Shown in pieces: positions 20,491 through 32,030 of a stretch of DNA of 64,000 bases. The notes beneath the pieces were generated by a model. The model was given only the letters and a program-made list of their open reading frames with translations. It was not told where the DNA came from and did no database searches. The stretch is from Cristatella mucedo (taxonomy: Eukaryota > Bryozoa > Phylactolaemata > Cristatellidae): contig WPIO01000197.1 of NCBI GenBank assembly GCA_009760855.2, forward strand, positions 106,001 to 170,000, given 5' to 3'. The translations under genes were made by a program, and so were the position numbers. Within the stretch, counting starts at the first letter, position 1, and each line of letters starts with the position of its first letter.

Positions 20491-22159
20491 CTTTGCCACT
20501 TACATCGACGACAGAGAGGATATGGTATGAGAGAAGAGAAAGCTAGAAACAAAAAAGACAAGAGACAGACAGACAGAGCCAGCAATAACCTGACTAAAAG
20601 TGTTCATTGTGAACAGAAGTGGAAGGGAGGGCCTGCACCTAAGGATTGCACTGGTCGTTCTCCAGACTACACTGCCAGCTTCGAACCTGGGTCTTGGATG
20701 AGGAATCAGCCACTTGAACTTCACCATCCAGTTGGGGATTTCGAGTCCTGAAACAGGCAATTTCTAATTGCCTGCCACATCCGGGAGTGACAGTCACCAA
20801 GGTTCTGCTTCAGCTACGTAAATGAGGCTGTTGAATAAGCAGACCTTGAGTTTTACTCAATCGTAGACCTACATAAGAGGGACTAACCTCTGCCCTGCCC
20901 TGCCCCTCCTTGGTCTGACTCTACCACCCCTAGACTCGAGAGGCAGGCAGAGGCTGTCACACGGCATTTACCTGGGACAAACTGAACCGGCCGCAAGCAC
21001 AATATAAAAGCAAGTTCCTCACAGTGATCATTTTGAAGTTTCGCCCCGTGACAGGCGATCCAAGTCAGGTGACAGCCTCCGAGTGCAGCTTAACAGCGTA
21101 TAGCATTATCAATTATCATAGCAATCATATATAGCTTAACAGCATATATTATCATGAACTGTTGGACATAGCAGCAATCCGATGCCTTACGGCTGATGGA
21201 CCTAAATTGATCTTATGCCAAGACTCTGTAAGGACTCCAAGCAGGGGGGCAAGCCAGAATCAGGCAACAATAACAGCCAGACACACGACCTCCAAGCCGA
21301 AGCCTCTGCAGCCAGGTGCCCAGCGAACTCCAGCAGACTGGCGGCACGACGTGAGTGGCATGCTTGAGCAGGCCAGGCCTGGCTCAAGTGACTCGGAGGC
21401 TTCAACCTGCCTAGTTGCACGTTAAGCAGCAGCTGCTGCTGAGCAAGCTCCGTCGTGCTTCTCCATTCGGCACCTAGTGCCGGCGACTCTCGCATCTGGA
21501 CAAGGCCAAGTTTGCCAAAGGAAATGTCTGTCATCACAGCAGCGCAGGCCGGCCAGGATGGCAGATATAGCAGGCGGCCAGACGCCGCGTACATTGCACT
21601 ATCCCACGAGCGAGCGGCAGCAGTCCAAGCAGAAGTACGGAGCTACTGACGTCTTGTCGTGCTCCAGCAGCTCCGTGAGGGATCCTGGGAGCCAAATTAG
21701 CAGTGCCGTGCGTGCAACCTTGAGCTTGACAGCAAGGGTCGGCTTACTGGGCAAACTCGAGTCGGCCTCGAATGGAAAAGTTGCAGCCGAGAGAACTGAA
21801 TCACGCCAGCAGCTGCCGGCGTGATTCCTGTGCACTTTCGGCTGCAGCACGAGCTGGCTGCTTTACGACAGCTGCTGCACTCACACACGCACTGACTAGG
21901 ATGCTGGAGCCACAGTCACCAGCGCCATCCGATGATCCAGCATCGAACGCCTATCCCTTCTGCATGTCAGTGTGCGCGAGGAGGGCGGGATGGATTGGGG
22001 GAAGCATGTAGCTGAGTCGGTGAGAAATGACGAACATGCAGCGGTCTCGGCGAGTCCGGCAACTACGGTGGTGCGTCAATGATGGACGGACGCCAAGCTC
22101 TCCGGCGGCGGCAACGGACTCTCGAGGCTGCAGTTTCGTGCGCTGCCACTCGTCTGTTT
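20491..22159. other. 3' flank of USP47, no gene supported
   Basis: Frames around 21162-21890 are open on several strands because of moderate GC, but show no domain. No convincing polyadenylation signal for USP47 was found on the minus strand close to its stop. Confidence 0.4.
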
Positions 22160-22295
22160 CTAAGGCTCGGACGTGGCGGCAGTAGGAGAGTCGGCGTCGG
22201 ACGCGGCCTTTGACGACAGTGACGACGAGGAATTGGTGTAGATCTTCAGAGGCTTCTCCTTTTGCTTGCCATACCTCGTCGATGACCGTGCCACT
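22160..22295 (-). CDS. USP47: USP47 exon 25 (last, with stop)
   Basis: The acceptor TTTTCTCTAG precedes 22295; the exon starts by completing the split codon GG/A. It encodes STRYGKQKEKPLKIYTNSSS, matching the conserved YSPRKEKALKIY end of vertebrate USP47, and then a Ser/Ala-rich tail (SDADSPTAATSEP) that has no vertebrate match. The stop is TAG at 22162-22160. Confidence 0.93.
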
Positions 22296-22616
22296 CTAGA
22301 GAAAAGATGGCCGTGGGTCAGCCATGCAGATGCTCGGCCGGCTAGCAGGATTGATCGAGCAGCGCCGTGTTGGCACTGCTGCCGACCTCTGCTATCTCCC
22401 TCCTCCTACTCAAACTGGGGATTCATAACCTGGTGCCATCCACAAAGAATGAGTTACTGTACATGCTCAATAGGGGACTGGCAAGCGCTTGACATAAGCA
22501 CAAAGCCTACTCATGCCAGCAGCACTGACAGAGGCCAGTGCTGCATTCACATGTGCATATAAATAAAGAGACAGTAAGAGCAATAATAGAATAAGTGTGG
22601 AGAATTAATATTAAGA

Positions 22617-22905
22617 CGCAATGCCTTAATATATCTCCATCTGCAACTCCACAAAGCAACAAGGACGAAGTGGTTGCTACGCTCAAGAGTTTTCTATAGC
22701 GCATTCAAAACTTAAGCAGGTGTGGGCATGCATTCATTAGCCAACAGACTTCATCTCACGCAACAAGGAGATAGCAAGTGAGAAGCATAGCTAAGGTAGA
22801 AGGGCAGCTGAGGTAGTGAGTAGCATAGAAGTAGCAGCTCAGGGCGGCTGGAAAGGATGTGCCACACAGTGTGCAGCAGGAGAGTAGATGTCGTTCCATA
22901 AAAAA
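22617..22905 (-). mobile_element. LINE family A, 3' fragment, in USP47 intron 24
   Basis: It carries the minus-strand tail region with ACTCCACAAAG, ACTTCATCTCACGCAACAAGG and GTAGTGAGTAGCATAGAAG blocks shared with the copy at 20014; the TACAT tail has decayed. A (GA)12 run at 22956-22979 follows. Confidence 0.75.
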
Positions 22906-23076
22906 GCCTTTAGCGTTTGCCAAGGAAAGCTCTCCTCCCGGCCAGATAAGTCTGTGAGAGAGAGAGAGAGAGAGAGAGATGCAAGTCCAGCGAGAGATGG
23001 AAGAAGACAGTGAGACTAACGATGAGCAAGCAAGCAGAAAGGCAGCTGCAGCCTGGGCAGGTCATGCCAAGCTCAC

Positions 23077-23151
23077 CCTCGGCCTTCGTCCTTCTGCTGA
23101 ATTTCCCTTCTTTTCTCATTGGTCAGCTCGAGCATTTTCTCCTGCTCGTCC
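23077..23151 (-). CDS. USP47: USP47 exon 24
   Basis: The acceptor CGTTTGCAG precedes 23151 and the donor GTGAGC follows 23077. It encodes DEQEKMLELTNEKRREIQQK then DEGRG, matching human [20 protein letters not shown]. An in-frame TGA just inside the intron would end the protein if the intron were retained. Confidence 0.95.
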
Positions 23152-23449
23152 CTGCAAACGACGACGATGCAGGCAGCTCCACGCTGCTGCCCGCAAGGCA
23201 AGCCGTACCTCGAAGCGAGGCAGCTGCTAACCGGGAGGGGGGAGGGGTATCGCCCGATACAGCGACGACGCGGTGCCGAGCAAGGAGGCGGTCGAAGCAA
23301 GCGGCAGCAGCTACCAATGATCGCGCTCGCGACATTGCATGGCCGGCAAACCTTGTCAGAGGCCTGATGTGAGCCAAAAGACATCGATTGTGTGTGTGTG
23401 GGGGGCGGCCGAGGAGCGCGGCACGATGGGCACGAAAATAGAGCAGTAC

Positions 23450-23676
23450 CTGTACAAGAGAACGCAGCCGTCGTCCACGTAGAGCGCAGAGCGAAAGCTG
23501 CTCCTCGCATCGTCGGCCGCACTGTCGCCGCCGCCACCACCACCTCTGCCGCAGGCTCCTTCCTCTCCATCACCGCTGCCGCCCGTCACATTGGCAGCGA
23601 GACACGGCTGCCACGACGTGCGAGTGTGTATGTCCACCAGCGCAACGTCAGCCGTGCCAGGGAACGAGCCTCGAGC
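23450..23676 (-). CDS. USP47: USP47 exon 23
   Basis: The acceptor TTGCCACCAG and donor AG/GTACTG bound a 227-bp exon. It starts ARGSFPGTADVALVDIHTRT, like human GRGTFPCDISVLDIHQDL. A Gly-rich insert (CGRGGGGGGDS) follows, and the exon ends LYVDDGCVLLYR, like human LYICDDGAVIFYR. The Gly-rich insert is an expansion compared with vertebrates. Confidence 0.94.
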
Positions 23677-24099
23677 CTGGTGGCAAACGCAGGCGAGACG
23701 AGCACGTGACACAGACCGCTGCGGCGACGATGGACGAACGGACAGACTGGCGAGAGGCAGGGCTAGGCCACACCGCTGACGCATGCAGCATGCGCGCTCA
23801 TCACTGCTGACGCTGCAGGCAAGGAAGAGATAGGCCGGGTAGGAAGTGAGCATTCGCACGGACTGGGACAAGGGCAGAGGTGAGGCTGGGTCGGAAACTC
23901 GAGGCTGCTGAGCGCTTGCAGTGAATTGCTACACAGTCAGCAACAGGCTGGCTTCCACGATGGTTGCGCAACTGGTACGATGGCCGCTGAAGGCAGGGCA
24001 TGCAGCCACTGCCCACTGCCCAGCAAGGAGAGAGCGTTCGAGCACGGCACGGCAATCCGTCATCGGTAGGGCACAGACCGAGTGACGGGATCGGGGTAC

Positions 24100-24190
24100 A
24101 ATAATAATGACAATGAAAAATATTAGTAATAATAATAAGACATTTGTAGAGCATCCTAAGAGCTCGAAGTCTTTCCAGAAAATCGTCATG
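24100..24190 (-). mobile_element. LINE family B tail fragment
   Basis: On the minus strand, TGGAAAGACTTCGAGCTCTT and AGGATGCTCTAC lead into ATT-rich repeats, a diverged family B tail next to exon 22. Confidence 0.55.
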
Positions 24191-24297
24191 CATTGGCAAA
24201 GAGAGCAAGCCCATTGGCTGGTGATGAGATTCGCACATTGCCGTATAGTAGTCGCGCATTTCCCGGGCCAGCAGGCACGGAGAACAGGGCTCCATAC

Positions 24298-24345
24298 CTT
24301 GCCTACGCTGATGCGACCCATCGGTATTCCGCTAATCGTCGAGAT
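24298..24345 (-). CDS. USP47: USP47 exon 22 (48-bp micro-exon)
   Basis: The acceptor GTTGTTTTTGCAG and donor AAG/GTATGG enclose 16 codons, ISTISGIPMGRISVGK, matching human LSEISGIPLDDIEFAK. It is bounded by introns of 4.46 kb upstream and 0.62 kb downstream. Both joints are phase 0. Confidence 0.94.
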
Positions 24346-24734
24346 CTGCAAAAACAACGGCCAGAGGCTGGATCACGGTCCACAGCTGCATACGACAACG
24401 GGACACGATCAGCCAATCGAAGCCGCGTGGGTAATCATGTCTTTTCAACTAGGGCCATGAGAATGAGCTGGACTGGGTATGTGCAACAGCACCACTTATG
24501 TCACGAACAAAGTCGACAACAGTTAACACATGAAAGACTACGGGGCGCAGATGTGGTCAAGCTAACCAGCCAGTGGGCAAATGCATCACAAAGCGAGTTC
24601 CGTAGAGAAGGCGCCCGAACTCGGAAGAAGGGCTCGTTCGTGGAGCAGCTGATGGCAGATGGGTAAATCCCCCCTGGGCCACAATCCAGCGGTAAGATGA
24701 TCGCTCGACTTTATTACACAGGTCAAGGATTTTA

Positions 24735-24840
24735 GTCACAAGGCAGACTATCCTTTGTCGCCTGCTGAAAGCGGTAGTTATGACCTTGCTGAGGCTCTTC
24801 TGCTGCTACAGAACAGGAGCTGCTAAATCAGCTACAATTT
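24735..24840 (+). mobile_element. SINE family 2, tail fragment
   Basis: CTTTGTCGCCTGCTGAAAGC, GGTAGTTATGACC and GAGGCTCTTCTGCTGCTACA match the family tail; the head is not recognisable. Confidence 0.55.
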
Positions 24841-25605
24841 GTAAAAGAGTACATGTGGCAGGGCTCGATCGTTCCCATATTCGGAATGAGACTGATATTG
24901 CATAATTGATAATTTCTTAAAGATCTGGGATGAGGAACTGCTATTCTCATAGGTGGCGCATTCCTACATCCTATGCTCTTATACGCAGAGATGACTGCAT
25001 GTATAATCTATGGTTTAGAGCATATTAAAAGGCAAAGTAAGCAATCATAAGTCAGCTTACGTTATGGCTCGAGTGCAAAAAGAGCATCTATAGCTTATGA
25101 AAAATACATCTCTCCTTAAACGATGTTTTAAGGTAAAGGTATCCTTTAATGCAGGCACGCTCTACTATCAATACCAAGCATGCGCTAATCGGGAAGACAT
25201 CTACGATTCTTTAGCCGAGTTTCGAAATGCTATCTTCACGACTATCACTCCTGCATCTGGAATAACTAGTACCTGTTAGATGGCAAAGGGCTTACGTTCA
25301 GGAGCTGCTTTGGCACTACCAATGCAAAAGGATTTGGGCAAACGTACGCATTTATGAATGGTCCCATCAAAGAGCGATATACACTGACTATGGAAACATG
25401 TCAATCACTTAGTCACAACATGAAGAGTTTCAGAGGAGAGGCACATAAAGGACTATTCCATAGGATGCACAACACCTGTGAGAAAAAGGTGGGCACGTAG
25501 CTTTGCTTAAATTCAGTCAAATCAGGAGACAAATTGAGGCAAGATGGTAATGAGCTCGACGCTTGGCGAGCATGATGTTTGAATATTGAGCCTGCCTAAG
25601 GGGAG

Positions 25606-25634
25606 CTAAATCACTCACCGGGTGAGTGATTTAG
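25606..25634. repeat. 14-bp palindrome
   Basis: CTAAATCACTCACC at 25606-25619 pairs with 25621-25634 around a single base. Confidence 0.8.
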
Positions 25635-25894
25635 TTATTTCAACCACCCGAGGGTCAGTGGCACAGGCGGTTTGTCTGATTGGACAAGCAAACAAAAGTG
25701 CAAAAGTATCAAGCTTAAGCTAGCATGCAAAAGCTCGCACCGCAGGCAGACACTCAGATCAACCGGTTGGTACACTCCCCCAAGGCAAGCAACGTGCACT
25801 GAACCATGCAGAGATTAGCACTCAAAGCACACCGGAACCATAAAGAAAACGCAGCCGGCGCGAAGGGAACACGTGCCTTTTTACTTTAAGACCT

Positions 25895-25985
25895 AAATCA
25901 TTCAGCAAATGTAAAGCGCCTAGAAAGAGATTAAGTTCTCTGAGGGCGCTTTATCAAGTGCAATATTATTATTATTATTATTCTG
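25895..25985 (+). mobile_element. LINE family B tail
   Basis: AAATGTAAAGCGCCTAGAAA, GAGATTAAGTTCTCTGAGGG and CGCTTTATCAAGTGC, then ATT repeats: a near-consensus tail. Confidence 0.8.
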
Positions 25986-26639
25986 AGTCATTGGAGGGGG
26001 TAACCGAAGTTGGCAAAATGTTCCCGACTTTCGGTACACACGAACCGATAGCCCGATTACAAGAAGGGTTCGAGATTTCAAAGGAAGAAACGACAAGATG
26101 TGAGAGCAAAGGATCGGTGGTCCGCGAGGACATGGGAGGAGCAATAAGGACGGGTCACGTGCTGGTGCAAACTAGTCACGCGACCTGGAAGCCAGACTGA
26201 GAATCTTGAAGTCGCTTTAATACTAAATAGGGAGCATGTGAAGGAAAGACAGAAGTGGTGCTGCGACGTGGGAGCTACAAAGTCGACGATAACCAGACAC
26301 AAGGTGCTGACCAGCGCAACACGTAGGCACTTGAGTAAGGGGGCAACAAAACACGGCGAGTCAAAAGAGCTGGTGAGTGGATGGCTTCGACGGGCCTAGA
26401 GGCAAGTGGTGGAATAAGAAATTCAGATAAGTGAAGCTGAGGCAAGAGCTTGGAAAAACCGAAGAGCGCGTGACTAACTCTTGAAGTCGATACACTGCTT
26501 GGTGGGAAGCCAGACTGGTGAGCAGCATGCAAAGCGGCAAATGCGATGCTCGTGGCAGACAAACTTAGCTGCTGCAATTTGCACCAATTGAAAGTATCGC
26601 ATTGCAAAAGCAGTAGTAAGTATGACCTAGAAGCAGCCA

Positions 26640-27330
26640 ATTGCAGAAGTTTAGAAGGCATTGGAATACCACGATTGCACTGACCACATTGGCTGTGGCA
26701 TCTTAATCTGAACGAACTCAAATTTTTTTTTAAAGATATATAGGCAAAAGTGGGCAGATTTGATGGCAGAGGTGATATGCTTATCTAGTGAAAAGATTGG
26801 GTGATGATACACTGATTTGGTGCAGAGGTCAAGCCAATAATGAGGGTTGGGCTTTCTCATTTCAGAGCAACAACAGGTTTGCTTAGAATTAGTAAGTTAG
26901 CACCATCGTAATTACCTTTGAGAAAGTTTGCTGCCATTTAAAGGCACATGTCAGCAATCGATGCTCTAGAGGAGCTAAGAGTGATTGTGATGTTGGAAAG
27001 ACCAAGAGACAAGTATGGCTGCCTGCCACTGCATGAAACTGAAAGCCTTTCTTGGTGATTACATCGGCATAAGAGAGTAAATATTGTGAAAATAAGTGAA
27101 CCCTTAAATGGATCCCCAGGACACACCTCATTTCAAAAGCACACAAAATTACTGTTGGCTGATGGTATCTATTGACATAAATAATCTCCAACTAAGTTCT
27201 CCAACTATGATAGGACATAAATCGTTGTAGCACAACGCTTGTGATGGCTAGGCGAGACGATAGGTGCTGAAGAAGGATTTGGTGATTAGTGTTGTCCTGT
27301 TGTCCAAAGCTGCTGCAAAATCCAGAAGAA
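26640..27330 (-). mobile_element. LINE fragment (CR1/L2-like reverse transcriptase, decayed)
   Basis: On the minus strand, decayed palm-domain blocks are visible in more than one frame: LGIHLRVHLFSQYLLSYADV (equivalent to the VPQGSVLGPLLF region), an ASIADMCL block, and IFSLDKHITSAIKSAHF (equivalent to VFDxxLSFxxHIxxxCxxAxF). Orientation is that of USP47. Confidence 0.6.
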
Positions 27331-27403
27331 CTATCAAAGACACTCAAAGTCAGCCTTCCTAGTCGGTATTAGCTTGCTCGAAGTGAAAATGTTCGGTCAA
27401 GTG

Positions 27404-27513
<110 letters not shown>

Positions 27514-27958
27514 ATGTGTACACGCATGGTGTGTGGCCCTGTGTCCCTCTGTCCCCAGCCGCACTGTACAAGATTCCGCTCGGCATCCGATTCGCCCCAG
27601 TTGACTTGTCTATTTTGTTTCTGTGCGCTCTGCATGCTTAACTGAGCATGATTCGGTGTGTGTTGTTGATATAACCTGAGGTCCTACTTACCAGTGGCAC
27701 CAAATACCTGCTTGCATTGCTCTTCCGTGGTGTTTCTAAGCATGATACAGTGATACATGCTACTAACCCTTGGCTATTGATTCTCCAGCAGCTAGCTTTT
27801 ATGCAATTGATACAGAGTCAGATATCTTACGGTGCAATATAGACGATTTATTATTATAATTACTTGAGTTTTGCCACTTGATTACATGTTCCTACCCTAC
27901 CTTATCCTTACTCTATCCTGCCCTCTACTGACCTTGACCTGTCATTCCAATGACCTCA

Positions 27959-28083
<125 letters not shown>

Positions 28084-28802
28084 CGACCATCCCTTAAGGC
28101 AGCAGTTCTCAACCATCCTAATGCCACGAGCCATCGTCATGTTGTGGCACTTAATGTTTTTTTTTCAAAGCTCTCTTGCTTTAAGAAGTCCCACCCTCAA
28201 GACCGGCAGTAGCTGGTGCATGTCAGGCTGATGTCTCGAACAGGACCACTAATGCTGAAAATTGCAAAAATGTTGATTACATAAATTAAAAATACGCTTT
28301 AAAAAGACTAGAAAAATTAATCCAAAATTGCCCAGTTAAGACAGCCGGACCTGCTCTTTGCAGTATAAGTAACAAGGTGAGATTGGGGTAACTTGGTGGC
28401 AGCAAGGTACGAACCACGAGGCAGTGGCACTGCTTTCGCCATCAAGGTCGCCGTAGTGTCATCTGTCACCAATAGCACAAGCACTCATTGGGCCGGCTGC
28501 CTTTCACAAACATCGCCCAGAGGAGGTCGCACGAACGCACGCGCGCGCACGCGCACAAAGTATCTAACAAGGCTCAGTGATTGCTATACAACGCCTTCAC
28601 CTCCCTCTTCCTGAACCTGCTGGCCCCATCAGGTGACAGGCACCTTGTATGGTTGGCCGGCGGCTAGTCCGCCCACTGACGACCAGATGTGCTACGAACA
28701 GCATGGTGAATCAATATTGATGAGACAGTGCCTAATGTAGGCCGAGAGCATGTCACCATTGGCACTATCTCTGCATCATCAACCACCTTGTCATCAGCTC
28801 AC

Positions 28803-28936
28803 CTTGGCAACGATGTCCTTTAAGTCGGCATCGGCTGGGAGCACGACACTCTGCATGGGTCCAAGGTCGCATTTCGACGGCAGCCAATGCTGGATGAAGA
28901 CAGCCATGTCCGGCTTACCACGGTGTGTATCGGCCT
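28803..28936 (-). CDS. USP47: USP47 exon 21
   Basis: The acceptor CTGTTTTCAG and donor AAG/GTGAGC bound the exon. After the split GAG it encodes ADTHRGKPDMAVFIQHWLPS and ends with SVVLPADADLKDIVAK, matching human LAVLSRRWKPSEMKL and FQEVVLESSSVDELREK. Confidence 0.94.
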
Positions 28937-29217
28937 CTGAAAAACAGAGCAAGAAGAGCCGAGCTCTTCACTTCCTAGCAGCCATTACGTCAGCACTCTG
29001 CACCGATGATGCACGCTAACTAAGCAGCGCAGACGGGAGCAACAAGAAAAACGTGGCTTTCTAAGAGTGAATGCAGGCTCATTCGCATGTTAGGTGTGGT
29101 GCGTGAATGCACCTGACTGCGCTGCACCACGTGACAGGGCGGCACACGACTGTTTTGACTGCGCTGCACGCTACTGCGCTGCTGCAAAGCTGGCAGACAG
29201 CGGTGAGAGCACCGTAC

Positions 29218-29336
29218 CATCGAGCAGCTCGACGAAGAGCTCATAGTTATTGAACAGCTGCACGTCGACTCCAAGCTTGTGGCTGGCATGTAACACCAGC
29301 CCAGGATTCATAAACGACTTCTTACGCAGGCGACAC
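29218..29336 (-). CDS. USP47: USP47 exon 20
   Basis: The acceptor CGTCTCGCAG and donor ATG/GTACGG bound the exon. It encodes CRLRKKSFMNPGLVLHASHK and ends VQLFNNYELFVELLD, matching human FRLRKKTWKNPGTVFLDYH and INISSNWEVFLEVLD. Confidence 0.95.
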
Positions 29337-29639
29337 CTGCGAGACGATGGACAAAAAATTTAATTCCGAAAGCAAATGTCTGCATTCCAACAAAAGTAAC
29401 GACGCCGCCAGCACCACCACTGTCAGGCAACTAGATCGGCGCCAGAGCACGACTGCCAAAAGAGCTGGGTGCTGACGGAGCTGACCAAGAGACCTAGTAA
29501 CAAGCTGTTGCAAAATCGAAAAGGCATGCCGACTTACAACGGAATGATTTTCGAGCCAGCAAGCACATTTCCAGCGGTGAGGCCAGCACGGACAGGGTGA
29601 AGACAGCCCGGGAGAGACTGGGAGAGAGAACGAGAGCGG

Positions 29640-29745
29640 GGAGAGACGGTAATTTGGAGAGTGAGAGAGAGAGAGAGGAGAGAGTGGAGAGAGCAAGTGA
29701 GAGAGAGACGGAGGGAGGGAGAGAGAGAGGAGGAGGAGGAGGATA
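29640..29745. repeat. Purine-rich GA/GGA tract
   Basis: Imperfect GAGA, GGGA and GGA repeats on the plus strand. They are pyrimidine-rich on the USP47 sense strand, about 300 bp upstream of exon 20. Confidence 0.85.
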
Positions 29746-29814
29746 GAATGAGCTCCCCAGGTCTTGTCGCAGGCGTAAGATGCTTGCTCTTCACGAGCCA
29801 GGTCTTGGTTTACA

Positions 29815-29890
29815 GTCCTGCAGTGTCGATCCTTTATTGCCCAATAAAGGTGATAGCCGTAAAGGCTTGTTTGCTACTAGGGCGATAGAG
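29815..29890 (+). mobile_element. SINE family 2, tail fragment
   Basis: GTCGATCCTTTATTGCCC, AAGGTGATAGCCGTAAAGGC and TTTGCTACTAGGG match the family tail. Confidence 0.6.
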
Positions 29891-29934
29891 GAAGAGAGTT
29901 GGCATATGATATAGCTAAAGCTGCACGTGCCTAC

Positions 29935-30101
29935 CTATCAGCTGAAACTGGCAATTTGTGCTCGGGTTCGCGACCCGAACTGCTACCGACGTAAAAGCTG
30001 CTTCCGGGCTCGGCCATGTTGATTTCGTCAGCAACTATGACTTGGAGCGTTCGCACGGGCATGCCGTGCGGCACGACGACTTCCAACTGTCCCTTCGTCG
30101 T
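29935..30101 (-). CDS. USP47: USP47 exon 19
   Basis: The acceptor GTTTGTTTGCAG precedes 30101 and the donor AG/GTAGGC follows 29935. It encodes TTKGQLEVVVPHGMPVRTLQ (human CKFLLDAVFAKGMTVRQSK) and, after a Ser/Gly-rich insert, ends LPVSADR, which joins the next exon like human LSIDRFRLRKK. The phase-2 donor at 29934 was chosen because nearer GT sites break the frame. Confidence 0.93.
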
Positions 30102-30255
30102 CTGCAAACAAACTGCAGGCGCTGCAGCAGCGCTCCAGCCGCCGGCCAGCGTTCGAAAGAGGCATCGCCGCTCCGAAAAGCAGCCGGTTCCGGACGGTTG
30201 CATGCTCGCGAAGCGGCCCGGCCTCGGGCGACCTCGGCAGCTTCTCAGGGCTGAC

Positions 30256-30518
30256 CTCTGTGCGGCCGGTTAGGTCGAGGCGGAACACCTTGACCCTGGT
30301 CTCGCCTTTTGCCGGCGCTCTGCCGACCTTTGCCACCAGCACGAGATCGTCACATATACTCGACAGTTTTTCCGACGGGCGTGCCTGGCACTCCATCTCC
30401 TGGCCACTGCTGAACACCCTGAACAGCCTCAGCTGACCGGGCGGTGCACCGACGAAGCGTTCCAGCACCCGCTTTAGCTCGGCCACGGTCAGCCGCTTGT
30501 CTGCGTGCACGACGGCGA
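30256..30518 (-). CDS. USP47: USP47 exon 18
   Basis: The acceptor TTCCCGCTGCAG and donor GAG/GTCAGC bound the exon. It encodes AVVHADKRLTVAELKRVLER, the equivalent of human MVHVDKRITLAAFKQHLEPF, then RLFRVFSSGQEME and KGETRVKVFRLDL. This is one of the ubiquitin-like folds of the C-terminal half (family knowledge). Confidence 0.96.
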
Positions 30519-30899
30519 CTGCAGCGGGAAGAACATCCGGCGACCTTTGCTGAGCTCGCGTCAAAGCGAGAGTGGCAGCTGAATTGGGCGCATCCGCTCT
30601 GCTGCTGCGTGCAGTGGAGCAGCACCAGCAGCTCTCGCTCAGCCTCAGGTTGGCCGAAAATCATGCCTGGCAAGTCGCGATACTGAGTGCATATATGAAA
30701 AATATTTGAAATATGAAAGATATTTGGACAAGGCATCGCCGTCATGTTCTTCTGTGGGGCCTGGTGTGCTGTTGGTCATTCAGTAATAATAATCACTGCC
30801 GGTGGCAGGCTTTTTTGAATAACAACGTACCACTTACTAAGGTGAAAGCTACATGGAAAACCTGTTAGCATAAAACATTAGGCAAAAGTACATTTGCGT

Positions 30900-30990
30900 T
30901 TCTCCGTCTAAAACTCCTCAAAGTAATAAAGACCGCTAAACTGGAGAGTTTATAACAGTACACCCGACGTATAAGCCACTGTAAATCCTA
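30900..30990 (-). mobile_element. LINE family A tail fragment
   Basis: TTTCTCCGTCTAAAACTCC, CAAAGTAATAAAGACC and CTGGAGAGTTTATA match the family 3' end with decay. Confidence 0.45.
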
Positions 30991-31397
30991 GTAGCTCACT
31001 TGAGACAGGAGGTCGGGGAATGTACTGTAAAAAAGCACAGTCCTAGCCTAGTCTCTGAGGGCTGGAAGTAGTATCTCTCGGGGTTTGCTTGACTAAATGG
31101 ATGCAAGTACCGCTTTGGAAAAAAGCTATACTCTACAGTGTAGCAGAACACAATAAATGACACGATAGAACCCTTCGGTGTTTAAGTCTATGAAATAAGA
31201 CGCTAGACTTGCATACGACTTTACACCAGCAAGGCCCTTACAGATTAGCCACCCCTAAATTTCTGCCGATGGCTAACGATAATAACAATAATTAAGTTTT
31301 TGCATAAATTCCTAAAAAAAATCGTTATTCAAATGTTGTAAAACTAATTGAAAGAGATAATCAAGTGATAATCAAGAAAATGTGCTCATACCTTACA

Positions 31398-31456
31398 ATC
31401 CAGGCCATGGATTCTAGCCTTGCAGCACCTTAACCGCTATACCAAACCAGCTCTGC
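31398..31456 (-). mobile_element. SINE family 1, head fragment
   Basis: On the minus strand: AGAGCTGGTTTGGTATAGCG, GTTAAGGTGC and a decayed B-box. Confidence 0.55.
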
Positions 31457-32030
31457 TTGCTGCAATCGTCAGCCCCTGCCCCCCCCACCACTGTGAATGC
31501 TGCAAACTGGGTGGTAGTCAATGTGGCTCCAAAGCCACAATGTAAACAAGGCAGTTAAAGAAGCCTACGTCAGGTTCACTCTTTAACTTATGCTTTTTAC
31601 ACTCCACCTTGTGGTGAAAGTGAGAGGTCAGCTGCTTTGACAGCCTCATTTCTTTGGGTGAATAGACGAGCTGTGGATATCACTTCCACTTTCAGAAGAC
31701 AATAAAAAAAAAATGAACAACTGCAGAATTCGAATCCACGACCTGTGCGATGAAGTGCAAACAGCTTACCCTTTAGCTAGGACCCCAGATTAGGCTACTA
31801 CTATGCGACCTGAGCTGTGGCAGTAGTATCTTGCTGCTTCCAAGCAGGCTTTCCTAGAAAGGAAGGGCTTGAGAATACTAGCTTACTAGTCAATGGGGGG
31901 GAGCTGTAAAGGCCTATGCGATCACACTATACATGCTGGCATTCACAAAGAATTTAAAAAACGTGCAGCACCCATCTCTCCGCCGCCGAGGTTTCGCGTA
32001 AAGCCGACACGGCTGCACGCTACTGCGCAC

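Noticed and set aside
23073-23151. TGA at 23075 as the end of USP47
   Set aside because: A GTGAGC donor immediately precedes the TGA. The exon at 22160-22295 continues the conserved KEKPLKIY end in phase.
29935-30101. Ending USP47 exon 19 at the GT near 29990
   Set aside because: That donor is phase 0, whereas exon 20 needs phase 2. The GTAGGC site at 29934 restores the frame and the conserved SADR-RLRKK joint.
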